NCBI GenBank assembly: GCA_028279945.1
Contig: JANQMT010000111.1
Coordinates: forward strand, 1 to 43,798
Reading direction: 5' to 3'
DNA from: JAKSCF01 sp028279945
Lineage (GTDB): Bacteria > Bacillota > Clostridia > Peptostreptococcales > JAAYPU01
DNA length: 43,798 bases
Within the stretch, counting starts at the first letter, position 1. The number at the start of each line of letters is the position of its first letter. Positions 24,604 through 33,160 of the stretch are shown here, in pieces. Made by a program: the position numbers and the translations under genes. The notes under the pieces are model-generated. The model was given only the letters and a program-made list of their open reading frames with translations. It was not told where the DNA came from and did no database searches.

Positions 24604-25545
24604 CTACTTCATTTTTTTATAAACGATGTTAGAAATAAATTCAGACATTATTTTAGCTGCTAAGTAAGCCGTTATATTGGCAGGGTCTAATGCCGGCAAA
24701 ACTTCAACCAGGTCGAATCCCACAAAATTAATTTCATGTAATTGCCTTACTGCAATGAGGGCATCTCTACTGGTATACCCGCCTATTTCTATAGTCCCGG
24801 TACCCGGAGCATAGGCCGGGTCAACAAAATCAATATCAAAAGTTAAGAATGCTTTCTGATTACCAACGCGTTCTTTGATGATCTGCCCGAGTTTTTCAGG
24901 CCCAAGTTCTATGGCTTCATCAGCGGTAATCACTTTATAGCCTAATCTCTCAGAATCTTTAATATCCTCTACACCATATATTGCTCTGATGCCAACTTGT
25001 ATAGAGTGTTCTGTATCTATGATGCCCTCTTCAACACCTCTTAAAAACATTGAACCATGATTATATTTTTCCCCTAAATAAGCGTCGCTGACATCTAAAT
25101 GAGAATCAAATTGAACCAAAGCCAGCGGCCCATGCACTTTAGCAAGTGCCCTTAATTCCGGAAGCGTTATGGAATGATCTCCACCCATACAAATTGGAAT
25201 TACGCCATTCTTAACAATAGGCGTCAATGTATCTTCTACCTTCTTATATGTTGATTCAATGCTAAATGGAACCACAGGCACATCTCCATAATCAACACCT
25301 GTAACATACTCAAATTGGTTGACTCCTAAATAAATATCCGAACCTCTAAGAAGTCCTGACATATTTCTAATACTAGCAGGTCCAAGCCTGGACCCGGTTT
25401 GAAATCCACAACCTCCATCAAAAGGAATTCCTATAACAGCAAAATCTACACCCTCAGTTTTTTTCTCATACGGCAATCTGCAGAAAGTACGCACCTCACA
25501 AAATCTAGCTGTTTCATAGGAATTAATAGGTACATATTTTTTCAT
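24604..25545 (-). CDS. Agmatinase-family ureohydrolase
   Basis: Manganese enzyme of the arginase/agmatinase fold, 313 aa, hydrolysing a guanidino or formimino group. Metal motifs: MGGDHSITLPE, QFDSHLDVSD (DSHLD rather than the common DAHxD) and LTFDIDFVDPAYAPGTGT. The PGTGT segment favours agmatinase/guanidinobutyrase-type over arginase. The ATG at 25545 is preferred because AAAGG lies nine bases upstream; an in-frame TTG seven codons earlier is weaker. Preceded by its own sigma-54 promoter. The substrate is unknown. Confidence 0.9.
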   Translation of the reverse strand: MKKYVPINSYETARFCEVRTFCRLPYEKKTEGVDFAVIGIPFDGGCGFQTGSRLGPASIRNMSGLLRGSDIYLGVNQFEYVTGVDYGDVPVVPFSIESTYKKVEDTLTPIVKNGVIPICMGGDHSITLPELRALAKVHGPLALVQFDSHLDVSDAYLGEKYNHGSMFLRGVEEGIIDTEHSIQVGIRAIYGVEDIKDSERLGYKVITADEAIELGPEKLGQIIKERVGNQKAFLTFDIDFVDPAYAPGTGTIEIGGYTSRDALIAVRQLHEINFVGFDLVEVLPALDPANITAYLAAKIMSEFISNIVYKKMK

Positions 25546-25614
25546 ATCCATCATCCTTTCATTCAACCATATATTCCTAAGTCCTGTGATAATATTTTTT
25601 CCAAAGTACTACTC

Positions 25615-25630
25615 CGCAATATTTATGCCA
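25615..25630 (-). promoter_or_regulatory. Sigma-54 promoter of the ureohydrolase gene
   Basis: TGGCATAAATATTGCG carries GG and GC at exact -24/-12 spacing and TGGCAT/TTGC half-sites. Start near 25604, giving a leader of about 58 nt. Confidence 0.85.
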
Positions 25631-25743
25631 ATTGTAAACAGAATTTACCTCGCCGCCAAAAAATAGTCTTTCAACAATTCAAATTGACTTCAAAATATTT
25701 TGCGCCCACACATTAGATCATGATTTTTTGAATTCAATCCGCA

Positions 25744-25771
25744 AAAAAGAGGGACAAATTGCCCTCTTTTT
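25744..25771 (-). terminator. Terminator after the enolase-like gene
   Basis: Perfect 10-bp stem AAAAAGAGGG / CCCTCTTTTT with an 8-nt loop and T-run on the minus strand. Confidence 0.8.
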
Positions 25772-25822
25772 CTGTACCATATATCCATATTCACCAGCTC
25801 TTCTTAGTTTTTTTAAACCATG

Positions 25823-25852
25823 GGCAATTATTCCTTCAAAGGAACAATTGCC
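25823..25852. terminator. Hairpin just after the enolase-like stop codon
   Basis: 12-bp stem GGCAATTATTCC / GGAACAATTGCC with one G-U pair on the transcript. No T-run on the minus strand; it may protect the 3' end or add to the downstream terminator. Confidence 0.5.
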
Positions 25853-25866
25853 TCCTTATTTTAAAT

Positions 25867-27138
25867 TTAAAATCTAACCAAGTCTGTAATATCAGATAGT
25901 TTACAGTTTGGACTGGCATCACAAGCCCTCATTAGGAAGTTCAGCTTTTCAATCCGCTCACCCGAACGAGGTGCTCCATTTTTTTGAAATGGTACGTGTA
26001 AGCCTGTTGAAAGATCCATCACTACATCATCCACCACACCACCGGAACGACCGGACGGCACTGCAATCATTTGATGTTCCTTAGCAAAATTATATGCATC
26101 AAGCGCCTCGGTAATGGTTCCCACTTGATTGGGTTTTAAGATAAATCCGTCTACCGCTTTCATTTCAAAAGCTTTTTTCAAAAATTCAATATTGGTAACG
26201 GTTAAATCATCTCCTAAAATGATTGTTCTTTTTAATGCTCTAACTGCCTTACTATAACCTTCCCAATCATTTTCATCCAGTAAATCCTCTATAAAAACAA
26301 AGTTAAATTTTTCTGTTAACGTCTTCGTATAAGCAATTAATTCATCGGATGTTATCCTTTTCCCTTTGAGTAAATAAGTTTTGGTGTCAGCATCATACAT
26401 TTCACTTGATGCACAATCCAGTGCAAAAGCAACTTTTTCAGTATAGCCGCATTTGCTGACAGCCTCCTGCATTAATGATAATACAACTTCCGGATCTTCA
26501 GAAGGTGCTGCGTAGCCGTAAGAACTTGCAATTTGAGGCTTTGTTCCTAAATATTTTTCCAGCACATTGCTTAGTTCTTGGAAAACAGTGACGCCTATTT
26601 CAACCGCTTCATAAATATCCTTCGCTTTGTATGGCATTAATATGAATTCATTAAATGATTGGGTGAATTCTCTGTAACATCCGCCATTAATGACATTAAA
26701 ACTGGGAATAGGGACCGTTATCAAATCTCCTCCTGCAATATATTTATATAGTGGTAAATTGACGGATGCCGCAGCAGCACGAAAACAAGCAATGGAAACT
26801 GAGTAAATAGCATTTCCACCAAGGTTTCTTTTATTTGGAGTCCCATCTAATGAAATCATTTTTTGATCAATAGACCGTTGTTCTGAAATATCCATACCCA
26901 TAAGAGCAGGCGCAATAATATGATTAACATTGTTAACCGCTTTGTGTACACTTAAACCATTATATTCATTAGGATTATTATCCCTAAGCACTACAGCTTC
27001 GTACATACCGACGGAAGACCCGGTAGGTGCACTGCCTCTTCCTGAAGCTCCGCTTTCAGTTGTTACTTCAACCGAAACTGCAGGACGGCATTTACAGTCA
27101 ATGATCTGCATTGCTTTAACCGATTTTATTCTATCCAT
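25867..27138 (-). CDS. Enolase paralogue with altered active site
   Basis: A 423-aa protein clearly homologous to enolase along its length (VNNVNHIIAPALMG, SLDGTPNKRNLGGNAI, FIEDLLDENDWEGY, ILKPNQVGT). Yeast-numbered residues by eye: metal ligands D246, E295 and D320 are kept (D241, E284, D310 here), as are base K345 (K335), E168 (E164) and K396 (K386). But general acid E211 is Tyr207, H159 is Tyr155 and H373 is Gly363; SHRSGE reads SGRSGG. It probably does not dehydrate 2-phosphoglycerate in the normal way. ATG at 27138 follows AAAGGA. It follows the glycerate kinase gene by 75 bp. Confidence 0.9.
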   Translation of the reverse strand: MDRIKSVKAMQIIDCKCRPAVSVEVTTESGASGRGSAPTGSSVGMYEAVVLRDNNPNEYNGLSVHKAVNNVNHIIAPALMGMDISEQRSIDQKMISLDGTPNKRNLGGNAIYSVSIACFRAAAASVNLPLYKYIAGGDLITVPIPSFNVINGGCYREFTQSFNEFILMPYKAKDIYEAVEIGVTVFQELSNVLEKYLGTKPQIASSYGYAAPSEDPEVVLSLMQEAVSKCGYTEKVAFALDCASSEMYDADTKTYLLKGKRITSDELIAYTKTLTEKFNFVFIEDLLDENDWEGYSKAVRALKRTIILGDDLTVTNIEFLKKAFEMKAVDGFILKPNQVGTITEALDAYNFAKEHQMIAVPSGRSGGVVDDVVMDLSTGLHVPFQKNGAPRSGERIEKLNFLMRACDASPNCKLSDITDLVRF

Positions 27139-27213
27139 AAGTAAAATTCCTTTCAATAAAAAGTATTTAAAATGAGCTATTATTCATATAAACAAAATGC
27201 ATATTTAAAAATA

Positions 27214-28614
27214 TTATTTTTTATTGGGGACATAAAGAATATTTAAATCACAAAGGTTTGTTCCGGTATTTCCGGTAAATACCGCATCCCCTATTTCATT
27301 TAAGGCTTCATAACAAGCATGACCCCGAAGCGCAGCAAAAAGATCAACATTTTTTTCAATTGCGGCTTGATAGCTTTTGGAGTCTGTAATACCTCCTGCA
27401 ACAGATGTTGTGCCGTCTGTTCCTTCCGAATCGATGGAAAACATACATGGGCCTTTAGTATTGGCAGCTGCTATGGCAAAGCCCACCGTTAACTCTTGTC
27501 CTGGTCCTCCATGACCCGTAATCTCACTGTTGTTCAAAATTTTTGTAGTCGTCTCTCCAGAGCTCAACAGTACACAAGGCGGTTGGATAGGATTCCCATA
27601 GGTTTGGATTTCTTTTGCTATTGAAGCAAAAAAGGTGCCTGCATCCTTGCTTTCCCCTTCTAAGAATGAAGAAACAATCATTGCCGGAATCCCCATTTTT
27701 TCACAGATTTTTTTTGCATAAATGCAAGAGTCAGGCAGTGTATTCAATAGAAAGTATGTGTTATCCGGAAATGCTTTTGGGGTTTCCCCTTCCGGTCCAA
27801 TGTTCATCAAATAGTTCACAACACTTTTGGGTAAACGATGTTCTACATTTCTATTTCGAATAACATTTCTCGCATCTTCTAATGTGGTTTTATCCGGTCC
27901 GATTGGTGTACTGGCATATTTTTCATATGGCACTCCAATATCGGCAGTTGCAGGGCTTCCAACTGCATCACTGATCCCAAAACCTATTAGTTCGGCACCA
28001 ACATCTTGAATTTTTTTGGCCAGCATGCCTCCGTTAAGCTGAGAGATATGACGACGAATTGCATTTATTTCATAAATCCCAGCTCCTGATTTCAGCATAA
28101 CGTCTGTTGTATCAATTTCATCTTGTAACGAAATGCCGTCTATTGGACAGCTCATAAGGGCTGAACTTCCTCCACTTATTACAACTATGAACAAATCGTC
28201 CGGACCCGCATTATCTACAATTTCAATAATTTTTTTAGAAGCTGAATAACCGGTTTCATTTGGCAGCGGATGACCGCCTACGTATACTTCCGTATTGCGA
28301 AAAACATCTGTATCTTCTGCAACCTTGACTATAGCAATCCCTTTTGTTAAGTAATCCCCAAGTATTTCATCGATTGCCATAGCCATATGATTACATGCCT
28401 TTCCTGCACCAAACAAATATACATTGTTCTTTTTTGACAGGTCCCATGATTTTTTCCCAATATGCAATATACGCTCTTTCATGTGAGTAATGCTTTTTAT
28501 TCTTTCATAAGAGTCCAACATTTGAAGTGTCTTATCTGCAATATCCAATACAATTTTTCTGGACTCAATATCTCCATGAGAGAGCAGTTCTTCAGCATTT
28601 TTAATTTTCTTCAT
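27214..28614 (-). CDS. Glycerate 2-kinase (MOFRL family)
   Basis: A 466-aa kinase related to GckA/TtuD that phosphorylates D-glycerate at C2. Family motifs seen: VVISGGSSALMSCP, SGAGIYEINAIRRHISQLNG, SSGETTTKI with GHGGPGQELTVGFAI, and EGTDGTTSVAGG. The ATG at 28614 has GGAGG nine bases upstream; 19 extra in-frame codons before it lack a site. The product, 2-phosphoglycerate, is the usual enolase substrate, and the next gene is an enolase paralogue. A related hydroxy acid could be the true substrate. Confidence 0.9.
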   Translation of the reverse strand: MKKIKNAEELLSHGDIESRKIVLDIADKTLQMLDSYERIKSITHMKERILHIGKKSWDLSKKNNVYLFGAGKACNHMAMAIDEILGDYLTKGIAIVKVAEDTDVFRNTEVYVGGHPLPNETGYSASKKIIEIVDNAGPDDLFIVVISGGSSALMSCPIDGISLQDEIDTTDVMLKSGAGIYEINAIRRHISQLNGGMLAKKIQDVGAELIGFGISDAVGSPATADIGVPYEKYASTPIGPDKTTLEDARNVIRNRNVEHRLPKSVVNYLMNIGPEGETPKAFPDNTYFLLNTLPDSCIYAKKICEKMGIPAMIVSSFLEGESKDAGTFFASIAKEIQTYGNPIQPPCVLLSSGETTTKILNNSEITGHGGPGQELTVGFAIAAANTKGPCMFSIDSEGTDGTTSVAGGITDSKSYQAAIEKNVDLFAALRGHACYEALNEIGDAVFTGNTGTNLCDLNILYVPNKK

Positions 28615-28649
28615 GATTAATAACCTCCACCTACAATTGGTTTTTTGAA

Positions 28650-28680
28650 CAGTAGCAGCTGAGTATACCAACTGCTACTG
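28650..28680. other. Intercistronic hairpin between OCD-like and glycerate kinase genes
   Basis: 9-bp perfect stem CAGTAGCAG / CTGCTACTG with a 13-nt loop, 36 bp before the kinase start. It lacks a T-run on the minus strand and is more likely a processing or stability element than a terminator. Confidence 0.5.
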
Positions 28681-28719
28681 AAATTCCATTGTTCTATTAC
28701 CTATCAATACATATACATA

Positions 28720-29841
28720 TTATTTTTGATATGGTTCATCCCAAAGGCGAAGCTTTTGACCTAGCTGTTTTTTTATAGCACTTTCATACATTGCATATCC
28801 CCAACCTATATCGAATACGGACATGCCGCAAGCTATGAAAATAATGCGTTCGTCATCATGCACTCTTCCGCACTTGTTGCCTAAAATAGCATCTCCCAAT
28901 CCGGTGGAATCTTTAAGCTGAGGAAGCTTCCCCTCATCAATCAGACTGTACAATGGGCCGCCAATAACGCTGTTATAATATTTTTCTTTATCGCCTGACA
29001 CAATAGCGTCTTCAACATATGCTTCATGAAGTGGTGTATGGTCATAAACTATTGTGCTGTCTAACCAGAAAGATTCATCTGTATTCACGGGACCTGAAAC
29101 AAGTATGGTAGCACCTTTTTTTATCCAAGAATCTTTAAATCTTAATGGTTTTAATCTAGAAGCAGCAACCGTAATAATATCCGCTCCGGTAAACCCTTTC
29201 TCAGCCGAATCGACTCCCACACCTTCTATTCCATACTCATGAGATGCCCATTTTGCAAACTCATTTGCTTTAGCTAAGAAAAGATCGAAACACACCACTT
29301 TCTTAATATCAGTCATTTGAGTCATTATCGCTGTGAAAGCCGCTTTGTTAATAGGGCCGCAACCAATTACTGAAATAACTTCAGCATTCTTACAAGCCAA
29401 ATGTCTTGCAGCAACCCCGGGAACAGCACCTGTTCTTGCTGCACTCAATAGGTTGGCAGACATTAAGGATAACGGCTCTCCCGTATCTTTATCATTTAAC
29501 ATTAACGTCAGTACTGAACGAGGCAACCCTTTAGATATGTTTGTATGATTCGATCCGTACCATTTATTTCCGCAAACATCGTATTTCCCGCCAAGATATC
29601 CGGGCATAGTACCAAACCTTCTATCAGGGCCGGCTACAGGCATATTCGGAAACTTTGATTTTTCCGGAAAAGAAATTACCATACCATGATTATTGTGGTT
29701 ACTGCCACCCATTAGGTAGTCGCCTTCTGCCAGAAGTTTAAATACGCTTTCACATACATCCACACACCAAGCAGCATCTAATACTCCGGCTTTAATCATA
29801 TCTGGCTCAGATAAATACAGAAATTCAGTTTGTGTGCTCAT
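28720..29841 (-). CDS. Ornithine cyclodeaminase/mu-crystallin family protein
   Basis: A 373-aa NAD(P)-binding protein. The region around residues 125-165 (LMSANLLSAARTGAVPGVAARHLA, then VISVIGCGPINKAAF) is the OCD-family hallmark: the SAxRTGA motif followed by the glycine-rich dinucleotide loop. Members include ornithine cyclodeaminase, ketimine reductases, alanine dehydrogenase and opine-forming enzymes. Some clostridial homologues are annotated 'tyramine oxidase subunit B', a label of doubtful meaning. It likely interconverts an imino or amino acid. ATG with AAAGGAG ten bases upstream, overlapping the stop of the small ORF as ATGA. Confidence 0.9.
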   Translation of the reverse strand: MSTQTEFLYLSEPDMIKAGVLDAAWCVDVCESVFKLLAEGDYLMGGSNHNNHGMVISFPEKSKFPNMPVAGPDRRFGTMPGYLGGKYDVCGNKWYGSNHTNISKGLPRSVLTLMLNDKDTGEPLSLMSANLLSAARTGAVPGVAARHLACKNAEVISVIGCGPINKAAFTAIMTQMTDIKKVVCFDLFLAKANEFAKWASHEYGIEGVGVDSAEKGFTGADIITVAASRLKPLRFKDSWIKKGATILVSGPVNTDESFWLDSTIVYDHTPLHEAYVEDAIVSGDKEKYYNSVIGGPLYSLIDEGKLPQLKDSTGLGDAILGNKCGRVHDDERIIFIACGMSVFDIGWGYAMYESAIKKQLGQKLRLWDEPYQK

Positions 29842-29921
29842 AGTCTTATTTCTCCTTTCGTCCTAACACTATCTATAAGAGATATTACAATTCCCATTGT
29901 CAGAATAGTTTTTTTATACAC
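29838..29921 (-). CDS. Possible 27-aa leader peptide upstream of the OCD-like gene
   Basis: A GTG start at 29921 has a perfect AGGAGG five bases upstream (29927-29932). The reading frame runs 27 codons and its TGA overlaps the ATG of the OCD-like gene (ATGA). The peptide begins MYKKTILTMGIVISLID (GTG read as Met), with a short hydrophobic core and a basic end. The quality of the ribosome site and the overlap suggest translation and coupling. It could be a leader peptide or a tiny membrane protein. No homology claim is made. Confidence 0.5.
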   Translation of the reverse strand: MYKKTILTMGIVISLIDSVRTKGEIRL

Positions 29922-29945
29922 ACTATCCTCCTTCAAATTTCAGCT

Positions 29946-29972
29946 ATTGTAACTACGCGTATACGCTGTAAA
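29946..29972 (-). promoter_or_regulatory. Promoter of the OCD-like/glycerate kinase/enolase-like operon with palindromic spacer
   Basis: -35 TTTACA (29967-29972) and -10 TACAAT (29946-29951) with a short 15-bp spacer. The spacer holds the perfect palindrome GCGTATACGC (29957-29966). No -24/-12 motif is present in this gap. A short spacer with a dyad suggests a promoter that needs a DNA-distorting activator or is blocked by a repressor. Confidence 0.5.
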
Positions 29973-30017
29973 TGAATTCATTCTTTCTTCAACTTCATTA
30001 TATTTAGGGCAAAAATA

Positions 30018-30050
30018 AAACTCAAAGGAAAGCATATTTCCTTTGAGTTT
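30018..30050 (-). terminator. Terminator after reg3
   Basis: Perfect 14-bp stem AAACTCAAAGGAAA / TTTCCTTTGAGTTT with a 5-nt loop; followed on the minus strand by TTATTTTTG. Confidence 0.8.
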
Positions 30051-30095
30051 TTTGAGAACACAGATGAATTTTTATGAAAAAAATAAGAATTAATT

Positions 30096-31832
30096 CTAAT
30101 TTTGAGAATCAAATTGTACGATTTCTATAATGTCATATTTCTTTAGTTTCCTGTAAAGGGTCGCATTGCTTATCCCCAATTCTTTTGCAATTTGTTTTTT
30201 GGCTTCTGTGGAATTTCCAAAAGCATTCAGCGCTTTAATTATGGTTTCTTTTTCTATCTTTTCAAGGTTATATTGCCCTGCATTATCATTAATCCGCCAA
30301 TCTTGCAATTTATTTGGCAGCTCTTTTACACCGACTAAATGATTTGTATTATGGGTACTTACAATGAAACTCATAACGTTTTCAATTTCACGTACATTTC
30401 CTGACCAAGCATATTTTGTAAATACTTCATATACACCTTGACCCAGCTTAACCTCTTTTCCTTCTAAACGATTATATTTTTCTAAAAAATAGTTTGCTAA
30501 AAGTATGATATCACTTTTTCTTTGCCTCAAAGGAGGAATCGTTATAGAAAAAGTTTCCAAAGAATAATATAAATCTTTTCTGAATTCCCCATGGTCCACC
30601 ATACTTTTTAAATTTTTACTTGTGGTAGATATAATTCTAAGGTTATATTCTTTCTGTTTTTTTAAAACGTTCATTAACCTGCCCTGAAGCCTTAAAGTCA
30701 AATCTCCGATTTCATCAATAAACAGTGTTCCGCCTTCGGCCAATTCCACTTTGCCGATTTCCGTATCACTTGATAACAGCAAACTGTCGCCAAATAGCTC
30801 TTTTTCAACAATTGTATCAACGGTTCCACCACACATTACGGAAACAAATGGCCTGTTTTTTCTAAAGCTTTCATTGTGTATGGCTCTAGCCAAAACTTCT
30901 TTTCCAGTACCGGTTTCCCCACAAATCAATATATTAACATCACCGGCAGAAAATATTTGGCACTGTTCCTTAACTTTAATAAAATTTTCATCATTCCCTT
31001 TTAAATAGTTAAAATTGAAACTCTCTAAATGATTGGATAACAGATTTTGCTGTAAAGACTCAATATCTTGAAAGATAAATACTTGACTTAGCTTTTCAGA
31101 TTGTATATTAATTGGATAAATGGTTCCTATTAATCTAATTTTTCTTTTTTGAACTCTAACATAGTATTCCACATCAGGTATGGTGAGTTTATTTTTTATT
31201 TTTTGTATTGAAAATTGTTTTATTTTGTCAAGGTATTTTAACTGTACTAAATTATTTCTAAGGATTAGTTCTGTTTTCTTATTAATAAAAAGAATATTAT
31301 GGTCATTATCAAAGATAATAACACCATCATTGATCAAATTTACTAAGTTCTGCAGAAGCTCCAATGAATGCGCTTGTTGTTGAAAGCTGATATATTCTAG
31401 AGCCTTAGTGGCTATCAGGTCCGCTATATTTTCAATAAACTCTGAGTACTGTGTTAGATTGTCCACTATTTGTTTTTTCTTTTCTTTTGAAGTAGAACCC
31501 AGAGAAATAGCACCTATCACTTCATCCTTTAAGATAATAGGGCAGCACAAGTCACATTGCTCCATACAAATATCTTTACACGGACAGTCTATACAGACTT
31601 CATGGTATCTGGCATCATCTACAAAAACATTTTTTTTCGTTGCCAGAACTTTCTTAAAGGCATTGCCTTCACTTTTCATACGCTCGTTGATAAACCCCGC
31701 AAATCTGCCTGTGCCTGCAACTCTCACTAATTGATGATCCGCTATTTCTACGTCAACGTCCAGTACATTTGAAATCACATTTGCATACTCTTTGACGCTG
31801 TCTCCAATTTTTAATAAAAGTGATTGCTCCAT
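30096..31832 (-). CDS. AAA+ regulator without GAFTGA loop, with cysteine-rich sensor (reg3)
   Basis: A 578-aa NtrC-like regulator. The N-terminal sensor domain contains seven clustered cysteines (C80, C83, C85, C89, C93, C96, C97) that may bind a metal or Fe-S cluster or sense redox. A PAS domain (about 160-260) follows, then AAA+ with Walker A GETGTGKE and Walker B GGTLFIDEIGDL, and a Fis-type HTH (STEAKKQIAKELGISNATLY). Between ELFG and GGTLF the sigma-54 contact loop is replaced by DSLLLSSDTEIGKVELAE, four residues shorter than in reg1/reg2. It therefore probably does not activate sigma-54 and may act as TyrR does, at sigma-A promoters. Follows the racemase gene by 67 bp. Confidence 0.92.
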   Translation of the reverse strand: MEQSLLLKIGDSVKEYANVISNVLDVDVEIADHQLVRVAGTGRFAGFINERMKSEGNAFKKVLATKKNVFVDDARYHEVCIDCPCKDICMEQCDLCCPIILKDEVIGAISLGSTSKEKKKQIVDNLTQYSEFIENIADLIATKALEYISFQQQAHSLELLQNLVNLINDGVIIFDNDHNILFINKKTELILRNNLVQLKYLDKIKQFSIQKIKNKLTIPDVEYYVRVQKRKIRLIGTIYPINIQSEKLSQVFIFQDIESLQQNLLSNHLESFNFNYLKGNDENFIKVKEQCQIFSAGDVNILICGETGTGKEVLARAIHNESFRKNRPFVSVMCGGTVDTIVEKELFGDSLLLSSDTEIGKVELAEGGTLFIDEIGDLTLRLQGRLMNVLKKQKEYNLRIISTTSKNLKSMVDHGEFRKDLYYSLETFSITIPPLRQRKSDIILLANYFLEKYNRLEGKEVKLGQGVYEVFTKYAWSGNVREIENVMSFIVSTHNTNHLVGVKELPNKLQDWRINDNAGQYNLEKIEKETIIKALNAFGNSTEAKKQIAKELGISNATLYRKLKKYDIIEIVQFDSQN

Positions 31833-31863
31833 TTTTCATATCACTCCAAACTTTAATGACTTC

Positions 31864-31884
31864 TTACCGGCTGACAGCCGGTAA
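31864..31884. other. GC-rich hairpin between racemase and reg3 genes
   Basis: TTACCGGC / GCCGGTAA with a 5-nt loop, perfect 8 bp, in an AT-rich surrounding. No T-run on the minus strand, so more likely an operator, attenuator part or mRNA processing site. Confidence 0.5.
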
Positions 31885-31899
31885 AATCATATACGTACT

Positions 31900-33129
31900 T
31901 TAATATAATTCAATTTTGTTACTTTGTTTAGCAAATGGTAATAATGCTTCCGATATCATGATTTCTTCTAAATTCATAGTATCTTGAATCCTGACGATTT
32001 TATATTGATCATTTTCAACATCAAAACATTTCACCATAGCTGCGATAATGGCTTCCCTTTCAGATTCCATTACAATAGGAATCGCGGAGGTGATTTTCTC
32101 AGATCTTGCTGCAATTTCATTAGCATAAGTTTTTTCAAAGTCCAGTTTATTAAAAACTTTCTTAGTTGTAACATCCCCTAATCCCAATCCGGTAAAAGCA
32201 CCATGTGTTTCTTCGGTTAAATCTAAAATGACGATATTTTGTATTTGAGGTACAAAAGAACTCTCTTTTTTCGCTGATACTCTTCCTATTACATTAGGGT
32301 CTGCACCTGTTCCCGAAATGTTTTTACCTATTTGCTCTATTATGAGAACATCAATCTCCGGAAAAAAAAGCTTAGCCATTAATTCTTTCGCTCTCATTAA
32401 TAATTTGGGCTCTTCTTGTAAAAGCTTATCTGAAGGAATGACTTTTAATTCGGCTGTATTATGAAACGAATCTTCTACAATGCCTATTCCAAAACCAAAA
32501 TTTGTATTCTTAAGAATAACCTTTACAGACTCCTCAATGGATTTTCCCATTTCAGACGGTCTCTTCTCATGTGCGCGAGAACAACCGATTTGATTGCCCA
32601 GTCCTATGACCAACATTTTACACAGGCCGCTTTCGATGGCACCATTAAACTCCGTGTGTGGTTTAATCCTATTAATGACGATGGTCATATCCGCGTTGTA
32701 AGCTGCTCTATCAAAGTATACAGAGCTTCCACTCACAGTTTTTCCAACCACTACAACATCTACCTCTGTAACAACATCAACACCCATAGCTTCTTCTGTA
32801 ATGCCGTAATCACTTAATATTCGTCTCTGGCCCTCCGGTTCTCCACCACCATGACTGCCCATAGCCGAAACAATAAAGGGGTCTGCTCCCATTTCTTTTA
32901 AACAATCTATTGTTGTTTTAACCATTACAGCTATATTGGTAATCCCTCTACTACCTACCCCTACTGCAATTTTCATTTGAGGCTTTACTTTCTCTCTTAT
33001 TTCTTCATGATATATTTCTTTTCTTATAACTTCTTCAACATTACCTAGGGATACTTTCTCAAAAACTTGTCGTGCTTTGTACATGGCAGGTAATGTTCTT
33101 TTTAAATCTTTTTCTAATAATATTGGCAA
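31900..33129 (-). CDS. LarA-like nickel-dependent 2-hydroxyacid racemase/epimerase
   Basis: A 409-aa member of the lactate-racemase (DUF2088) superfamily, whose members racemise or epimerise 2-hydroxy acids with a nickel pincer nucleotide. Motifs corresponding to the LarA site: SAMGSHGGGEPEGQ (His), RIKPHTEFNGAIESGLCK (His and the Lys that would carry the cofactor), and RAHEKRPSEMG (His). It lacks nothing obvious. Substrate unknown; lactate itself is not implied. The predicted sigma-54 start near 33150 rules out the longest frame; TTG at 33129 with AAGGAG eight bases upstream is favoured, GTG at 33138 possible. Nickel-pincer genes larB/C/E are not in the window. Confidence 0.88.
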   Translation of the reverse strand: MPILLEKDLKRTLPAMYKARQVFEKVSLGNVEEVIRKEIYHEEIREKVKPQMKIAVGVGSRGITNIAVMVKTTIDCLKEMGADPFIVSAMGSHGGGEPEGQRRILSDYGITEEAMGVDVVTEVDVVVVGKTVSGSSVYFDRAAYNADMTIVINRIKPHTEFNGAIESGLCKMLVIGLGNQIGCSRAHEKRPSEMGKSIEESVKVILKNTNFGFGIGIVEDSFHNTAELKVIPSDKLLQEEPKLLMRAKELMAKLFFPEIDVLIIEQIGKNISGTGADPNVIGRVSAKKESSFVPQIQNIVILDLTEETHGAFTGLGLGDVTTKKVFNKLDFEKTYANEIAARSEKITSAIPIVMESEREAIIAAMVKCFDVENDQYKIVRIQDTMNLEEIMISEALLPFAKQSNKIELY

Positions 33130-33160
33130 TTCTAACACTCCTTTTCTCCTTATATTAATT

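Noticed and set aside
25634..25648. GTAAA/TTTAC dyad as enhancer site for the ureohydrolase promoter
   Set aside because: It is only a few bases from the -24 box, too close for a normal activator site, and is not repeated at the other two promoters.
28615..28671. 19 extra N-terminal codons on the glycerate kinase
   Set aside because: They overlap the intercistronic hairpin and lack a ribosome site, while the ATG at 28614 has GGAGG.
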